Of a stretch of 64,000 nt of DNA, positions 15,837 to 25,018 are shown in pieces. Positions within the stretch are counted from its first letter, which is position 1; each line of letters opens with the position of its first letter. Location of the stretch: positions 248,001 to 312,000 of the forward strand of contig CAVVAJ010000007.1 of the NCBI GenBank assembly GCA_963746255.1, given 5' to 3'. The notes under the pieces are model-generated. The model searched no databases, was not told the DNA's origin, and saw only the letters and a program-made list of their open reading frames with translations. This stretch comes from DAOVXM01 sp963746255. GTDB taxonomy: Bacteria > Chloroflexota > Anaerolineae > Anaerolineales > UBA4823. The position numbers were made by a program, and so were the translations under genes.

Positions 15837-17123
15837 ATGCCAGACATTACGAGTGATTTATTGCCGCGGATTCAAGATCATCGCATCGCTGGTGTTGACC
15901 TTGGTGATGGGCTGATTTACCCTAATTATCAAGGGTTATCTATCCTTAATATACCTTCCAGCATCTGCCATTGGATGGGCGTACCAGGGCTCGGTGCCCC
16001 AGCTTTGATCCCAGAGATCATTTCGGCAGTTGATGGGCGTATCCGTAAGGTGATCCTGGTGTTGATGGATGCCCTAGCACTGCATCGTTTTCAGCGCTGG
16101 CTCATCAGCGGTGATGCGCCAGCTTGGCCTTTCATGCTGGATGAAGGTATCCTGGCAGCGCTAACCTCGATAACACCGAGCACTACGTCCGCTGCATTAA
16201 CCAGTCTATGGACCGGTCGGGCTCCATTTGAACACGGTATTTTGGGCTACGAAATGTGGCTCAAAGAATATGGGATAGTGGCGAATACGATCTTGCATTC
16301 TCCGATTGCATTCCAGGGCCAGGTGGGCAGCCTATCCCATGCCGGATTTTCCCCCGAGAATTTCATGACCCTGCCAACGCTGGGAACACACTTGGCTTCG
16401 CACGGTGTCTCTGCCTATGCATTTCAGCACTACACCATCGCCCGGTCCGGATTGTCACGGATGTTTTTCAATGATGTTGATGTACATTCCTTCAGCACCG
16501 CTGCTGATTTGTGGATTGACTTGCGCCAACTAATCGAAGACAAACGTGATGATCGTTTGTACACATGGGTCTATTGGGGGCAGGTAGATTATCTTTCTCA
16601 TTTTCATGGACCAGATGATGAGCGGCCAGCAGCGGAGTTCCATCTATTCAGCGAGGCCATGGAACGGAACTTCTTAGATCAACTGAGCGTAGAAGAACGT
16701 CAGGATACGCTGCTCATCCTCACTGCTGACCACGGTCAAATTGGCACTGTGCAAGATCCTCATTACGAACTGCGCAACCATCCGGAACTTACGAAATGTT
16801 TGCATATCCTACCGAGTGGTGAAAACCGCCTGGCTTACTTATTCATTCGCCCTGGAAGAAGCGAACAGGTAGTGGAGTATATCAGTGCCAATTGGCCGGG
16901 TAAGTTTGCGATCGTCGACCCGCTGCAAGCCGCAGCACGCGGTTTGTTCGGACCTGGTTCCCAACACCCCGCATTGGATGACCGGTTAGGGGATTACATG
17001 CTAGTTGCACTGAACGATGCGTATCTATGGTGGACAAATAAAAACAATATTCTCATTGGACGGCATGGCGGACTGCATCCAGAAGAGATGCTGGTTCCGT
17101 TCCTGGCTACCAGACTTGGGTAG
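15837..17123 (+). CDS. Alkaline-phosphatase-superfamily phosphodiesterase/pyrophosphatase
   Basis: About 428 residues, a metal-dependent enzyme of the nucleotide pyrophosphatase/phosphodiesterase branch. Metal-ligand and nucleophile regions are visible: Asp in VLVLMDALAL, Thr nucleophile region SITPSTTSAALTSLWTG, then VDYLSHFHGP, TADHGQIG and a C-terminal RHGGLHPEEM. No signal peptide is seen, so it may act in the cytosol. There is no clear ribosome-binding site; ATG 15837 and TTG 15825 are both possible. Following a PhnC/PhnE-type importer on the same strand, it may release phosphate from an imported ester. That is inference. Confidence 0.82.
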   Translation: MPDITSDLLPRIQDHRIAGVDLGDGLIYPNYQGLSILNIPSSICHWMGVPGLGAPALIPEIISAVDGRIRKVILVLMDALALHRFQRWLISGDAPAWPFMLDEGILAALTSITPSTTSAALTSLWTGRAPFEHGILGYEMWLKEYGIVANTILHSPIAFQGQVGSLSHAGFSPENFMTLPTLGTHLASHGVSAYAFQHYTIARSGLSRMFFNDVDVHSFSTAADLWIDLRQLIEDKRDDRLYTWVYWGQVDYLSHFHGPDDERPAAEFHLFSEAMERNFLDQLSVEERQDTLLILTADHGQIGTVQDPHYELRNHPELTKCLHILPSGENRLAYLFIRPGRSEQVVEYISANWPGKFAIVDPLQAAARGLFGPGSQHPALDDRLGDYMLVALNDAYLWWTNKNNILIGRHGGLHPEEMLVPFLATRLG

Positions 17124-17163
17124 CCGCTGTGATCCATTTTGGATTTATCGATAATGAAATTGC

Positions 17164-17192
17164 TTGACATATCGATAAACTTCGATTAGAAT
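17164..17192 (+). promoter_or_regulatory. arsR promoter with an embedded operator
   Basis: TTGACA (17164-17169) and TAGAAT (17187-17192) are 17 bases apart. The spacer holds ATCGAT and TTCGAT half-sites (ATATCGATAAACTTCGATT), and another ATCGATAA lies just upstream (about 17147). An ArsR-type repressor bound here would block RNA polymerase. Confidence 0.75.
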
Positions 17193-17214
17193 AATCATAT
17201 AGAAGGATATCAAT

Positions 17215-17517
17215 ATGAATGTAGTGCGGATTGGCTCAGTTGAATTTGCTAAAGCACTCGCGGACGAGACCCGTCAGGAGATCATGCGGATGTGCTGCTG
17301 TAAGTGGCTCAGCGTCAGCGATATTGTCGCTGAAATCAGCGTTTCACAACCAACGGTTTCCCACCATTTGGCTATCCTCAGACGAACGGGTCTGGTGGAA
17401 CAGCGGCGGGAAGGTAAACAGGTATTCTATACTTTGAATCAAGCCCGGCTGGCGGACGGGTGCTGTGTATTAGCTGAGGATTTCGCACCGGAGTACGAGC
17501 TTGACTTGCATACTTAA
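17215..17517 (+). CDS. ArsR-family metalloregulatory repressor
   Basis: 100-residue winged-helix repressor. The recognition-helix region SVSQPTVSHHLAILRRTGLVEQRREGKQVFY (quoted here in two parts: SVSQPTVSHHLAILRR and TGLVEQRREGKQVFY) is characteristic of the family. Three consecutive cysteines (MCCCKWLS, about residues 26-29) sit where ArsR proteins carry their CxC arsenic-binding motif. A further CC pair lies near the C-terminus (DGCCVLAE). An AGAAGGATATCA ribosome-binding region precedes the ATG. It is followed 81 bases later by an arsenite methyltransferase gene, so arsenite is the likely inducer. Confidence 0.9.
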   Translation: MNVVRIGSVEFAKALADETRQEIMRMCCCKWLSVSDIVAEISVSQPTVSHHLAILRRTGLVEQRREGKQVFYTLNQARLADGCCVLAEDFAPEYELDLHT

Positions 17518-17598
17518 TAACTATCCAGCTCTATTTTTTTATCAATTAATATCGAAGTATATCAATATGTCTATATTAGAAAAGAAAGGAATAACAAT

Positions 17599-18429
17599 AT
17601 GTCTGATAAAAACTCTGAAATCATCCACAATGAAGTTCGCAAACGCTATGCCAGACTGGCGAAGGAAAACGTTGCTCCAACTCAGGGCATAAACTGTTGT
17701 TCAACGGATTCCCAATGCTGTCCGCCAGGTTCAAATCAATCGACTGTGTTCTATGATGATCTGGTCATCGCTGATCTACCAAATGAAGTTGTTGGTTTCT
17801 CATTGGGGTGTGGCGACCCAATTACGTTAGCAGAACTGCAGCCCGGGCAAGTTGTCTTGGATTTAGGCTCGGGCGGTGGTCTTGATTGCTTCTTAGCGGC
17901 GAGAAATGTCGCTCCGGATGGGCATGTAATTGGAGTAGATATGACCCCCGCGATGATCGCTAAAGCTAAAGGGAATCAGCTTAAGCTGGGCTTGGAGAAT
18001 GTCGAATTTCGCCTGGGTGAAATTGAAAAGCTGCCGGTAGATGATAACTCGATCGATGTTGTCATCTCGAATTGCGTGATTAACCTCAGCCCAAATAAAC
18101 CACAAACATTCCAAGAGATCTTCCGTGTATTAAAGCGCGGCGGAAAACTTGCGGTTAGTGACACAGTCGCAGATAAACCTCTAGCTGAGGCGATCAAGAT
18201 GGATTTGCAGTCTTGGGCAGCTTGTATCGCGGGTTCTTTAACTGTCGATGAATATGGAAAAATGCTGAAAGCGGCTGGTTTCGTTGAGATCACCCTGGAT
18301 GGCATCCCACCAAAAGGCACAAAGGGAGTAAATACGGATGCATCAGGCGATAATTTGGATATGAATCCCGACTTGGATGATTCATTTCAGCAGGTTTTTA
18401 ACGCACGGATAACCGCTTACAAACCCTGA
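17599..18429 (+). CDS. arsM: Arsenite S-adenosylmethionine methyltransferase
   Basis: 276 residues, methylating trivalent arsenic to mono-, di- and trimethyl forms with S-adenosylmethionine. The SAM-binding motif VLDLGSGGGLDCFLAA (about 93-108) includes the conserved cysteine. ISNCVINLSPNKP (about 154-166) and SWAACIAGSL (about 205-214) carry the other two arsenic-binding cysteines of ArsM. An extra Cys-rich stretch (NCCSTDSQCC, about 32-41) lies near the N-terminus. The ATG is preceded by AAAGGA. It is downstream of the ArsR gene; AATATCGAAGTATATC between them resembles the operator and may allow independent control. Confidence 0.95.
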   Translation: MSDKNSEIIHNEVRKRYARLAKENVAPTQGINCCSTDSQCCPPGSNQSTVFYDDLVIADLPNEVVGFSLGCGDPITLAELQPGQVVLDLGSGGGLDCFLAARNVAPDGHVIGVDMTPAMIAKAKGNQLKLGLENVEFRLGEIEKLPVDDNSIDVVISNCVINLSPNKPQTFQEIFRVLKRGGKLAVSDTVADKPLAEAIKMDLQSWAACIAGSLTVDEYGKMLKAAGFVEITLDGIPPKGTKGVNTDASGDNLDMNPDLDDSFQQVFNARITAYKP

Positions 18430-18491
18430 GTGCAGTGTTTAGTTGAGATATTTAATCTGGGATAAAGGGAAGTTCTATGGTGGATAATTTG

Positions 18492-19715
18492 TTATGGCAG
18501 GTAATCCCAAGGGCTGACTTTCGCACCGTTATACATCATCTCATAATGCAGATGTGAACCTGACGAGTTGCCAGTACTACCGATTGCTCCGAGAACAGAA
18601 CCCTGCCAAACACTTTGACCACAGCTGACGTTGTATGCACTCAAATGGGCGTATAGCGTCTGCCAGCCATTGCCATGGTTGATGACGACAACGTTGCCAT
18701 ACCCCCAGTTGTTCCACCCGGAATATACCACCACGCCATTGTCTGCGGCGTACACGGCGTCGCCTGTTTCACCATCGATATCTATACCGCTATGGTTGGT
18801 TGATGGGGAGTAGTCAAAACCGGATAAGAAATGGCTGTTGGCTGGCCAAATGAACACACCTGCCCCAATCGCGCCATCTGCGACACTGCCGCAGGCCCCA
18901 GGTCCTAGAACCTTGGCGACACCTGGATTATCTCTTGGAATCGCAGGCGCGCTCCAGGTGACAAATTCGCGTGTCCCGTTTGGAATGATCAGCCAAGTGC
19001 CAGTTTCAATATTCGGGTGCGCGTAATCGCCGATTGTGGCTGGATCCAAGTTGTTCCCGGGGTATTCAATGATCTCTTCAGCGCTGACACCAAAGAAGTC
19101 TGACACTCCGTTTAGGCCATCTCCGGCCTGCCATTTATAATAAGTACCATTAACCGGTAAGATGTTTAGTTCCTGTTCGGGTCGCAGGTTGTGGGGGTTA
19201 TCCCCCAATACAAATTGATTGCCCCAGAGTAACGTCTCAGGTTTTAAACCAAACATCTCGGCAATACCAAATAGCGTATCACCCTTTACTACTGTATATT
19301 TCAGCACCTCGGTACGCGGCCTAGTTGGCAATGTCGTATGTAATAGCGCCAATCTTGGTATCCCCGCGTCGTTATTGAGGCTTTCTGGAGCAAAATCAGG
19401 CAGCTGAGGGGGCACCTGTGTAGGTGTCGGTGTCGGTAGATCTGCTGCTAGAGCGGCTTGCTCAGTGGCCTTTTCTGGTTCTGTATACTGAAAAAATTGC
19501 CGCATCGCCCATGAGATAATCAGAATAAGGACTATGAGCAGCACATGTGTGCCTATTCGGTTTACTCCTTCAGCCAACCCAGCTTGAGAGAGGCTCTCCC
19601 AGAACAGCAGCAGTCGACTTTGGCGTTCTGAAGAACTCCGCGCTGAATCAAGGTCAGTTGGTCGAGTGTCTGGGTTCGAATTACGATTAGGCTTAGTTTC
19701 TTTTTCCTCTGGCAT
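18492..19715 (-). CDS. LysM and M23 peptidase protein, probable cell-wall endopeptidase
   Basis: 407-residue type II membrane protein. A charged cytoplasmic N-terminus is followed by one membrane helix (about 55-75, THVLLIVLILIISWAM) and a Pro/Thr linker. A LysM domain follows (YTVVKGDTLFGIAEMFGL, about 140-185) with a second LysM-like stretch after it, then a C-terminal LytM/M23 metallopeptidase domain. The zinc site is visible as HSGIDID (His about 306, Asp about 310) and HLHYE (about 390). M23 enzymes cut peptidoglycan cross-bridges; with all these residues present it is probably active. A GGAG precedes the ATG. It converges with arsM. Confidence 0.92.
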   Translation of the reverse strand: MPEEKETKPNRNSNPDTRPTDLDSARSSSERQSRLLLFWESLSQAGLAEGVNRIGTHVLLIVLILIISWAMRQFFQYTEPEKATEQAALAADLPTPTPTQVPPQLPDFAPESLNNDAGIPRLALLHTTLPTRPRTEVLKYTVVKGDTLFGIAEMFGLKPETLLWGNQFVLGDNPHNLRPEQELNILPVNGTYYKWQAGDGLNGVSDFFGVSAEEIIEYPGNNLDPATIGDYAHPNIETGTWLIIPNGTREFVTWSAPAIPRDNPGVAKVLGPGACGSVADGAIGAGVFIWPANSHFLSGFDYSPSTNHSGIDIDGETGDAVYAADNGVVVYSGWNNWGYGNVVVINHGNGWQTLYAHLSAYNVSCGQSVWQGSVLGAIGSTGNSSGSHLHYEMMYNGAKVSPWDYLP

Positions 19716-19822
19716 GCAGATTGCTCCGCCAGCATATTATCATCGCGTAAAACTTACGTCAATTACCCGTTATAAACACTTATCAATGGTTAATTGAAGC
19801 GATAAGAGGCTATTTATCTGAA

Positions 19823-21109
19823 TTATTGCTCGTTTACCTGGTCTGCAGCAGTTTGGGCAGCAATATCGGGTGTCAACTGCAGGTTAATTACACCAATTGT
19901 GCCATCTCGAATCGGCTGCCCAAGGGCGGTTAATATGTCGGCCGGGGGAATGACTTCCGCCGAAAGAGAGATTTGATGGGCGAACGAGCGTAAGGATGTG
20001 GTTTGCCAATTTGACATGGCGCTTGGGCGCGGGGGAAAATACCCAGTGGCCGTTGTCCAGCGGGCTAAGAAGAGACTCTCAGTTAGGAATTCGGCCAATT
20101 CATTGCTCAGTTCTTGGTGCGATGGCTCATTGTTTGCCAATGCCCATACCCAACCTTCGGCTAATGAATATGGAGCACCGTCCACGGTGGGGACGTAGGT
20201 AGCGGCTGTATCGGCTAAACCTTCATTAAGATAAGTGTTTGCCCAAGTGACTACCATTTCGGATTGATTGTCCAGAAAGGCTTGCCAAGCAGGTTCGTCA
20301 TCTTGGAGTTGCGTTGTCCATGTGGGTATCAGTGTGGCAGCAGCACCAGCCGAGAAGAATTCATATACACCTTGAAGTACTTCCTGATTTAGAAATGGGC
20401 GATCCTGTTCATCAAGGATCTCCCCACCATCAGCTTGGTATAACGCAATGGGATAAAGGGCTTGCGGGTCTGCCGCGGGGAATGAAAGTGATCCGGGTGT
20501 TGTGAGTGTAGCGCTGTAGGTAGTGGGGGGTTCTTCAATCGATGTCGTCCGGTACACTAACAGCATCGGGTCCCCGGCAAATGGCAGCCCGAAGGTGCTT
20601 TGCTGCAGGTGGCCAAGTTCTATGGCGTAATCATACCAATCTGAACCCTCCGCTAGATTTGCCTGGTCATTATACGGGTGCAGCAAGCCCTTTATTGCTG
20701 CAACCTCAAGTAGATGCCGGGGCATAGCCACCAAATCTGGTAGGGCTGATGGTGCCGCAGCACTGGCTGTCGTCAATGATTCTAGCAGCCCGCCCGGGCC
20801 TTCGATCGCCTTGACCCGTACGACGATCTCGGTACCTGTTCGCCGAGCGGTAAACTCATCTAACTGGGCTTGGAGGATATCTGCTCCCGGAGAATCTGCC
20901 GCCGGATCGAATTCTGGAGGTACCCAGATCGTTAAGCTGATCGGTCCTTCTGGAGTGGGGGTATTCGTCTGGGTTGGGACTGGGGTGATGGTTGCAGTTG
21001 CGGCATCTTCAACGGTCGCTGTAAATTCGGCTGGAGGTGCCGTAGTGCAGCCAGCCAACATCAGCAAAACCATCATACCCAAAGTTAGCTCACGTTTCTT
21101 GAATAGCAC
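19823..21109 (-). CDS. ABC transporter extracellular solute-binding lipoprotein
   Basis: 428 residues. The signal peptide ends in lipobox MLAGC (Cys about 21), followed by a Thr/Pro/Ala linker, then a family-1-like binding domain starting at SLTIWVPPEFDP. GTG start with GGAG at the right spacing. No permease or ATPase adjoins it. Downstream is the M23 gene and upstream, 25 bases away, three M42 peptidase genes on the same strand. This suggests, without proof, a role in peptide or amino-acid acquisition; sugar binding is the more usual function of the family. Confidence 0.8.
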   Translation of the reverse strand: MLFKKRELTLGMMVLLMLAGCTTAPPAEFTATVEDAATATITPVPTQTNTPTPEGPISLTIWVPPEFDPAADSPGADILQAQLDEFTARRTGTEIVVRVKAIEGPGGLLESLTTASAAAPSALPDLVAMPRHLLEVAAIKGLLHPYNDQANLAEGSDWYDYAIELGHLQQSTFGLPFAGDPMLLVYRTTSIEEPPTTYSATLTTPGSLSFPAADPQALYPIALYQADGGEILDEQDRPFLNQEVLQGVYEFFSAGAAATLIPTWTTQLQDDEPAWQAFLDNQSEMVVTWANTYLNEGLADTAATYVPTVDGAPYSLAEGWVWALANNEPSHQELSNELAEFLTESLFLARWTTATGYFPPRPSAMSNWQTTSLRSFAHQISLSAEVIPPADILTALGQPIRDGTIGVINLQLTPDIAAQTAADQVNEQ

Positions 21110-21133
21110 GCTTTAATCTCCAGTATGCTTGTG

Positions 21134-22139
21134 TCACGATTCGTTAAGTAGATCTGGTTCCATAAGTACAGTATAAAGTAATTCTACTGCATTCGTAATA
21201 TCATCCAGGTTAACCATTTCTGCGGCTGTGTGGTGGTACCGACATGGAATGCATAATCCACCCGCATGGATACCTGTATAAGATTTTTGAATGATAGCTG
21301 CTTCGCTTTCTTCGTTTTCGCGGATGACATATTGGTATGTGACATTTGCATGTGTCGCTGCTGATTCAAGCGTGTTCTTGACGGAAGGATGCGGAAAATA
21401 CCGACCGCTCTTTAACAGTATTCCTGGGCCATTACCAAGTTTTACACTACTCAATGCTTTATCAGAGTGCTCAATTTCCGAGGTGATATCAATCGCGATA
21501 GCTATATCCGGGATGTTATCGATTACCATGGCTGTAGCACCGCGCAAACCAACCTGCTTTTGGGCACTAAAAATCATGGATATATCATATGTTGAATTGT
21601 CGATCCGCCTAAGGATTTCAATTAATATCGCCACTCCAACTCTGCTGTCCATGGCTTTAGATACCAGGCAATTGCCGATTTCAACGAAGGAAGGTGTAAA
21701 TACTGCAATGTCGCCAACTTCGATTGGTATATTTTTCCCTTCCATCACCCCAAAATCGATAAACAGATCCTCTAGCATTAGCGATTTTATATTCTCTTGG
21801 TCAGGTGCGAAACCGATCAGTCCTTTATTCCCGTACAAAAATTCAACTCGCTGGCCTGGGCAGCCTGTTGGATTAACTTTTCCAAGATTAGTGAAGTGCG
21901 CATACCCAGACTTGTCCCTATTGGTCACGATGAACCCAATTTCGTCCATTGATGTGGTCAATAATATCTTCTTATTGACGTTGGAACGGCTCCGTTTGTG
22001 AGCGATCAGATTTCCTAACCCATCGATATTGCTATCATCTGCAATTTCCTTTATTTCCGCTTGGATTGCTGATCGGATCTGTTGTTCGTATCCTGGAGGA
22101 CCAGGGATGGCGGTTAAATTTTTCAAGAAGCGATTTCAT
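21134..22139 (-). CDS. Degenerate M42-family peptidase paralogue with an N-terminal frameshift
   Basis: About 335 residues with clear overall M42 (glutamyl aminopeptidase/endoglucanase-like) similarity to the two genes upstream. Key residues are lost: the zinc-ligand His of AHMDE is Ser (TTSMDEIGF) and the catalytic base/zinc-ligand pair EE of QEEVGLRGA is KQ (AQKQVGLRGA). The first Asp of AMDSR, the Asp of AIAID and the His of RYHH remain. It is therefore probably inactive as a metallopeptidase and may be structural or regulatory. The natural start appears to be ATG 22139 (AGGA upstream, MKSLLE). An A5 run near 22122-22126 puts the rest in another frame, where removing one A restores it. Confidence 0.8.
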
Positions 22140-22186
22140 GAGACATTCCTATTTGTTGTGGAAATTACACATGGCAATCACTATTG

Positions 22187-23269
22187 TCAGCGCGGTGAAG
22201 CCAAGATATCATCATGTAAATGCAGCAATGACGAATGGACCAATCTCAGAGTGTTTTCCCAATCTGATATACGAGCGATTGATATAGGTGAATGCAGATA
22301 ACGCCCGGGTACGGATACAGATATACTGGGTATGCCCCCTTTTTGCATGTGGATTCCTCCCGCGTCGGTACCACCACCACCTGGTTGTCGTATTTGGTAC
22401 GGGAGTCCTTCAGCCTCAGCTGTTGATATGATGTGGTGCACCAGTCTTGGGTCTGAAATTGTTGCTCGATCGGAAACGTATATTGCTGGTCCCGCATCAA
22501 GACGGGAATTATAGGATTTAGATTCTTGGTCAGATTCATCGGGAATGTCTCGCGTGGGTGTCGAATCGAGCACGATTGCCATGTCTGGATGATATTGGTA
22601 AGCTGCCACAGACGCTCCCCTTAATCCAACTTCTTCTTGGACGGTGAAAGCAGCCAATAGATCAATGTTGGCAGGAACATTTTTTAGCAGCTCTATTAGA
22701 CTAGCCACACCCAGGCGGTCGTCCAATGCTTTCCCAAGCAGGGAGTTATCCTGTTTGATGAATAGAGTCGCAAACGTTCCCCGCTCACCAATTTTGATAT
22801 TGTGGCTGTTATCGAGCCCGAGATCGATACGCAGATCATCTAATGGTATGGGGCTTTTCTGCGCCTTCTCTTTGGTCAAGTGAATCGGATTGACACCGAT
22901 GATACCGGGGATGTGGTTGGGGCCGACTAGGATGGGTTTTCCAGCGATCAAGTGGCTGTTCACACCACCCACGAGAGCAAACCGATAGATCCCCTTCCCG
23001 TCATCATACGTGAGTATAAAACCAACTTCATCCATGTGTGCGGCAAGCATTACCCTTATTCGTTTGCTTCCCTGGCTTCTCTTGATAGCCAACACATTGC
23101 CCATGGTGTCAATAGATATTTCATCTGCGTAGGGGCTGATCTCATCGAGTACGATTCTGCGTACTTCCGCTTCGTCGCCAGATACCCCACAGGCGTTAGA
23201 CAACTTCCCCAGCAAGTTAATCTGTTCCTCGCGAATGTGGAGCATTTGGTTGGTCTGTTTCTTCATCAT
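22187..23269 (-). CDS. M42-family aminopeptidase
   Basis: About 360 residues from ATG 23269 (or 23266); the longer reading overlaps the upstream gene. All M42 residues are present: AHMDEVGF (His ligand and catalytic Asp), ALDDRLG, TVQEEVGLRGA (catalytic base and zinc-ligand glutamates), IVLDSTP, and His of RYLHSP. These enzymes form large tetrahedral cytosolic assemblies that trim peptides. It is the middle gene of a three-paralogue run, so a hetero-oligomeric assembly is possible. No strong ribosome-binding site is visible. Confidence 0.92.
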   Translation of the reverse strand: MMKKQTNQMLHIREEQINLLGKLSNACGVSGDEAEVRRIVLDEISPYADEISIDTMGNVLAIKRSQGSKRIRVMLAAHMDEVGFILTYDDGKGIYRFALVGGVNSHLIAGKPILVGPNHIPGIIGVNPIHLTKEKAQKSPIPLDDLRIDLGLDNSHNIKIGERGTFATLFIKQDNSLLGKALDDRLGVASLIELLKNVPANIDLLAAFTVQEEVGLRGASVAAYQYHPDMAIVLDSTPTRDIPDESDQESKSYNSRLDAGPAIYVSDRATISDPRLVHHIISTAEAEGLPYQIRQPGGGGTDAGGIHMQKGGIPSISVSVPGRYLHSPISIARISDWENTLRLVHSSLLHLHDDILASPR

Positions 23270-23324
23270 GATATTAATTGCGGTATGGTGCGCTGTACAA
23301 AAAAAAGGGATTAGGCTCTGGGGT

Positions 23325-24356
23325 CTAAGCCTTCCAGTGTAATTTGTTGAGCAGATTATGATCCACACCTTGGATGAATTCGGCTATTAATCTACCTGCT
23401 TGGAGAATATCTGCCAAGTAGACTAATTCAACCGGGGTGTGCATGTTCCGTATCGGTATGCTGATTACCATTGATGGGATTCCCTGACCGGCAACCTGAA
23501 TAGTATCAGCATCAGTATCCGAACTATGCGGCATTACTTCGACTGAATAGCTAATTTCTAATCGATCCGCATACTCTCGAAAAGCGTCAAATAAGACCGG
23601 ATGCACAGTCGGACCCCATCCCAAGGTTGGTCCCCCACCTAATGGATACGTCTCATGAGCCTGGCTGCCTGGGCCAGCCCCATAGGTCGTGTCAACGATA
23701 ATCGCAAATGTTGGTTTGATTTCATATGCTGCTGTCGCTGCTCCTTCACCGGTCGTCTCTTCTCCGACCGTTGCAGCAGCCCAGATATCCCAAGGATAGG
23801 TGTTCGCAGATAAAATCGCCAAACTGTGTGTGATGGTCGTAATTGAGGCACGGTTGTCCATTGCTGGCCCACAAACCCCTTCATTCTCAAATGTTACTGG
23901 TTGATTTGCAAAGCTGACCAGATCTCCCGGACCGATAATTTCCCGCAATTCATTTTCATTTATCCCAGTATCTACGAGTAGGTGTGTGAGATCCAGGTCA
24001 TTTGTCTGGGGTTGCTGGATAACCACACCTGTCACTTTGCGTTTCCCGAACACATGCACCAGCTGTCCTGGTAGAACGCGGGGATCAACACCTCCAACAG
24101 CGGTTATCCGGATAAACTGACCGAGATGCCCTGCAACCATCAATCCGATCGTGTCCATGTGAGCGGTGATTAATACCCTTGGCAGATTGGATTCTTCACC
24201 GCGCTTATATCCATATAGGTTACCAAGGTTGCTTATCCTGAATTCATCAACAAAAGGTTGCCAGTATTTTTTGATCAGCTCTCTTACCGGTGCGATGTAT
24301 CCAGGAAGTCCAGGGGTAATGGACAGTTCTGTTAATTGACTTAGAAGTTCATTCAT
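23325..24356 (-). CDS. M42-family aminopeptidase
   Basis: 343 residues, first gene of the three-paralogue M42 run. Metal and catalytic residues are present: AHMDTIGL (about residue 65), AMDNRAS, VGEETTGEGA, IIVDTTYG and MHTPVE. It is distinct from its neighbour (GEETTGEGA in place of QEEVGLRGA), so the copies are diverged rather than recent duplicates. The ATG lacks a clear ribosome-binding site. Probably transcribed with the two genes downstream. Confidence 0.9.
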   Translation of the reverse strand: MNELLSQLTELSITPGLPGYIAPVRELIKKYWQPFVDEFRISNLGNLYGYKRGEESNLPRVLITAHMDTIGLMVAGHLGQFIRITAVGGVDPRVLPGQLVHVFGKRKVTGVVIQQPQTNDLDLTHLLVDTGINENELREIIGPGDLVSFANQPVTFENEGVCGPAMDNRASITTITHSLAILSANTYPWDIWAAATVGEETTGEGAATAAYEIKPTFAIIVDTTYGAGPGSQAHETYPLGGGPTLGWGPTVHPVLFDAFREYADRLEISYSVEVMPHSSDTDADTIQVAGQGIPSMVISIPIRNMHTPVELVYLADILQAGRLIAEFIQGVDHNLLNKLHWKA

Positions 24357-24418
24357 ATTTCAACATATAGGTGATACTCGCCCTGAAAAGTTATTCTTTT
24401 ACGATGAATTTCAGGAGT

Positions 24419-24916
24419 TTAGTTAGGCGTAGCTGTCGCAACAGTGGGTGGATGCGGAGTATCAGTCAACTCGATGATATCAGTGTTGGTTACCGTTGGG
24501 GTATTTGTGCTGGTCGGTAATGCCGCTTGAGTTGGAGTATGTGTTGGAGAAGGCAAAGGCGTGTCAGATGCTGTTGGGCTGGGTGTCGCAGTACTAGTAG
24601 CTGTTGGTGTATTGGATGCAGTTGGTGTATTGGTTGCAGTTGGTGATACCGTCGCAGTTGCTGAGGGATGCGCAGTCTGCGTTGGTGTGAGCGTATTCGT
24701 AAGAGTCGGGGTGATCGATGTTGGAATTGCAGTATAGGTGGAGATTGGAGATGGAACACTAGGTTCAGTCGGAGTTGGTGTCCCTGTGGAATTTCGTCTG
24801 GGTTCAGGGGCGCGGCTTGCAGCATAGACCCCCACACAATAGCACGGGATTGTCAGCAATATGACCACTATGAGCATGATTCTGATACGCTGCTTATCGC
24901 GGGTGGCATTCCACAT
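24419..24916 (-). CDS. Membrane-anchored Thr/Pro-rich low-complexity protein
   Basis: About 165 residues. A basic N-terminus (RDKQRIRI) and one hydrophobic segment (about 14-33) precede about 120 residues composed almost only of Thr, Pro, Ser, Ala and Asn in degenerate TPT/TAT repeats. No folded domain is visible. The ATG at 24916 is seven bases from GAGG, better than the ATG at 24922. It is probably an exported, possibly glycosylated stalk; the same linker type joins domains in several other proteins of this window, so a lost C-terminal domain is another possibility. Confidence 0.6.
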   Translation of the reverse strand: MWNATRDKQRIRIMLIVVILLTIPCYCVGVYAASRAPEPRRNSTGTPTPTEPSVPSPISTYTAIPTSITPTLTNTLTPTQTAHPSATATVSPTATNTPTASNTPTATSTATPSPTASDTPLPSPTHTPTQAALPTSTNTPTVTNTDIIELTDTPHPPTVATATPN

Positions 24917-25018
24917 ACTCATTCCTCAAAGTCAATAGATGATAACACCTGCGAACAGAGGTGGCAAGCAAGCAGGATCTTCCCCATTAAATTGCGGATG
25001 TATGATAAAAATAGGCTT

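Noticed and set aside
24460..24800. Repetitive Thr/Pro stretch considered as a tandem repeat or CRISPR-like array
   Set aside because: The repeats are degenerate codons of a low-complexity protein with no constant spacer length.
24668..24990. Long N-terminal extension of the PIG-L deacetylase ORF
   Set aside because: It is antisense to the Thr/Pro-rich gene and has the biased composition expected from its repeats; the deacetylase motif starts just after 25019.
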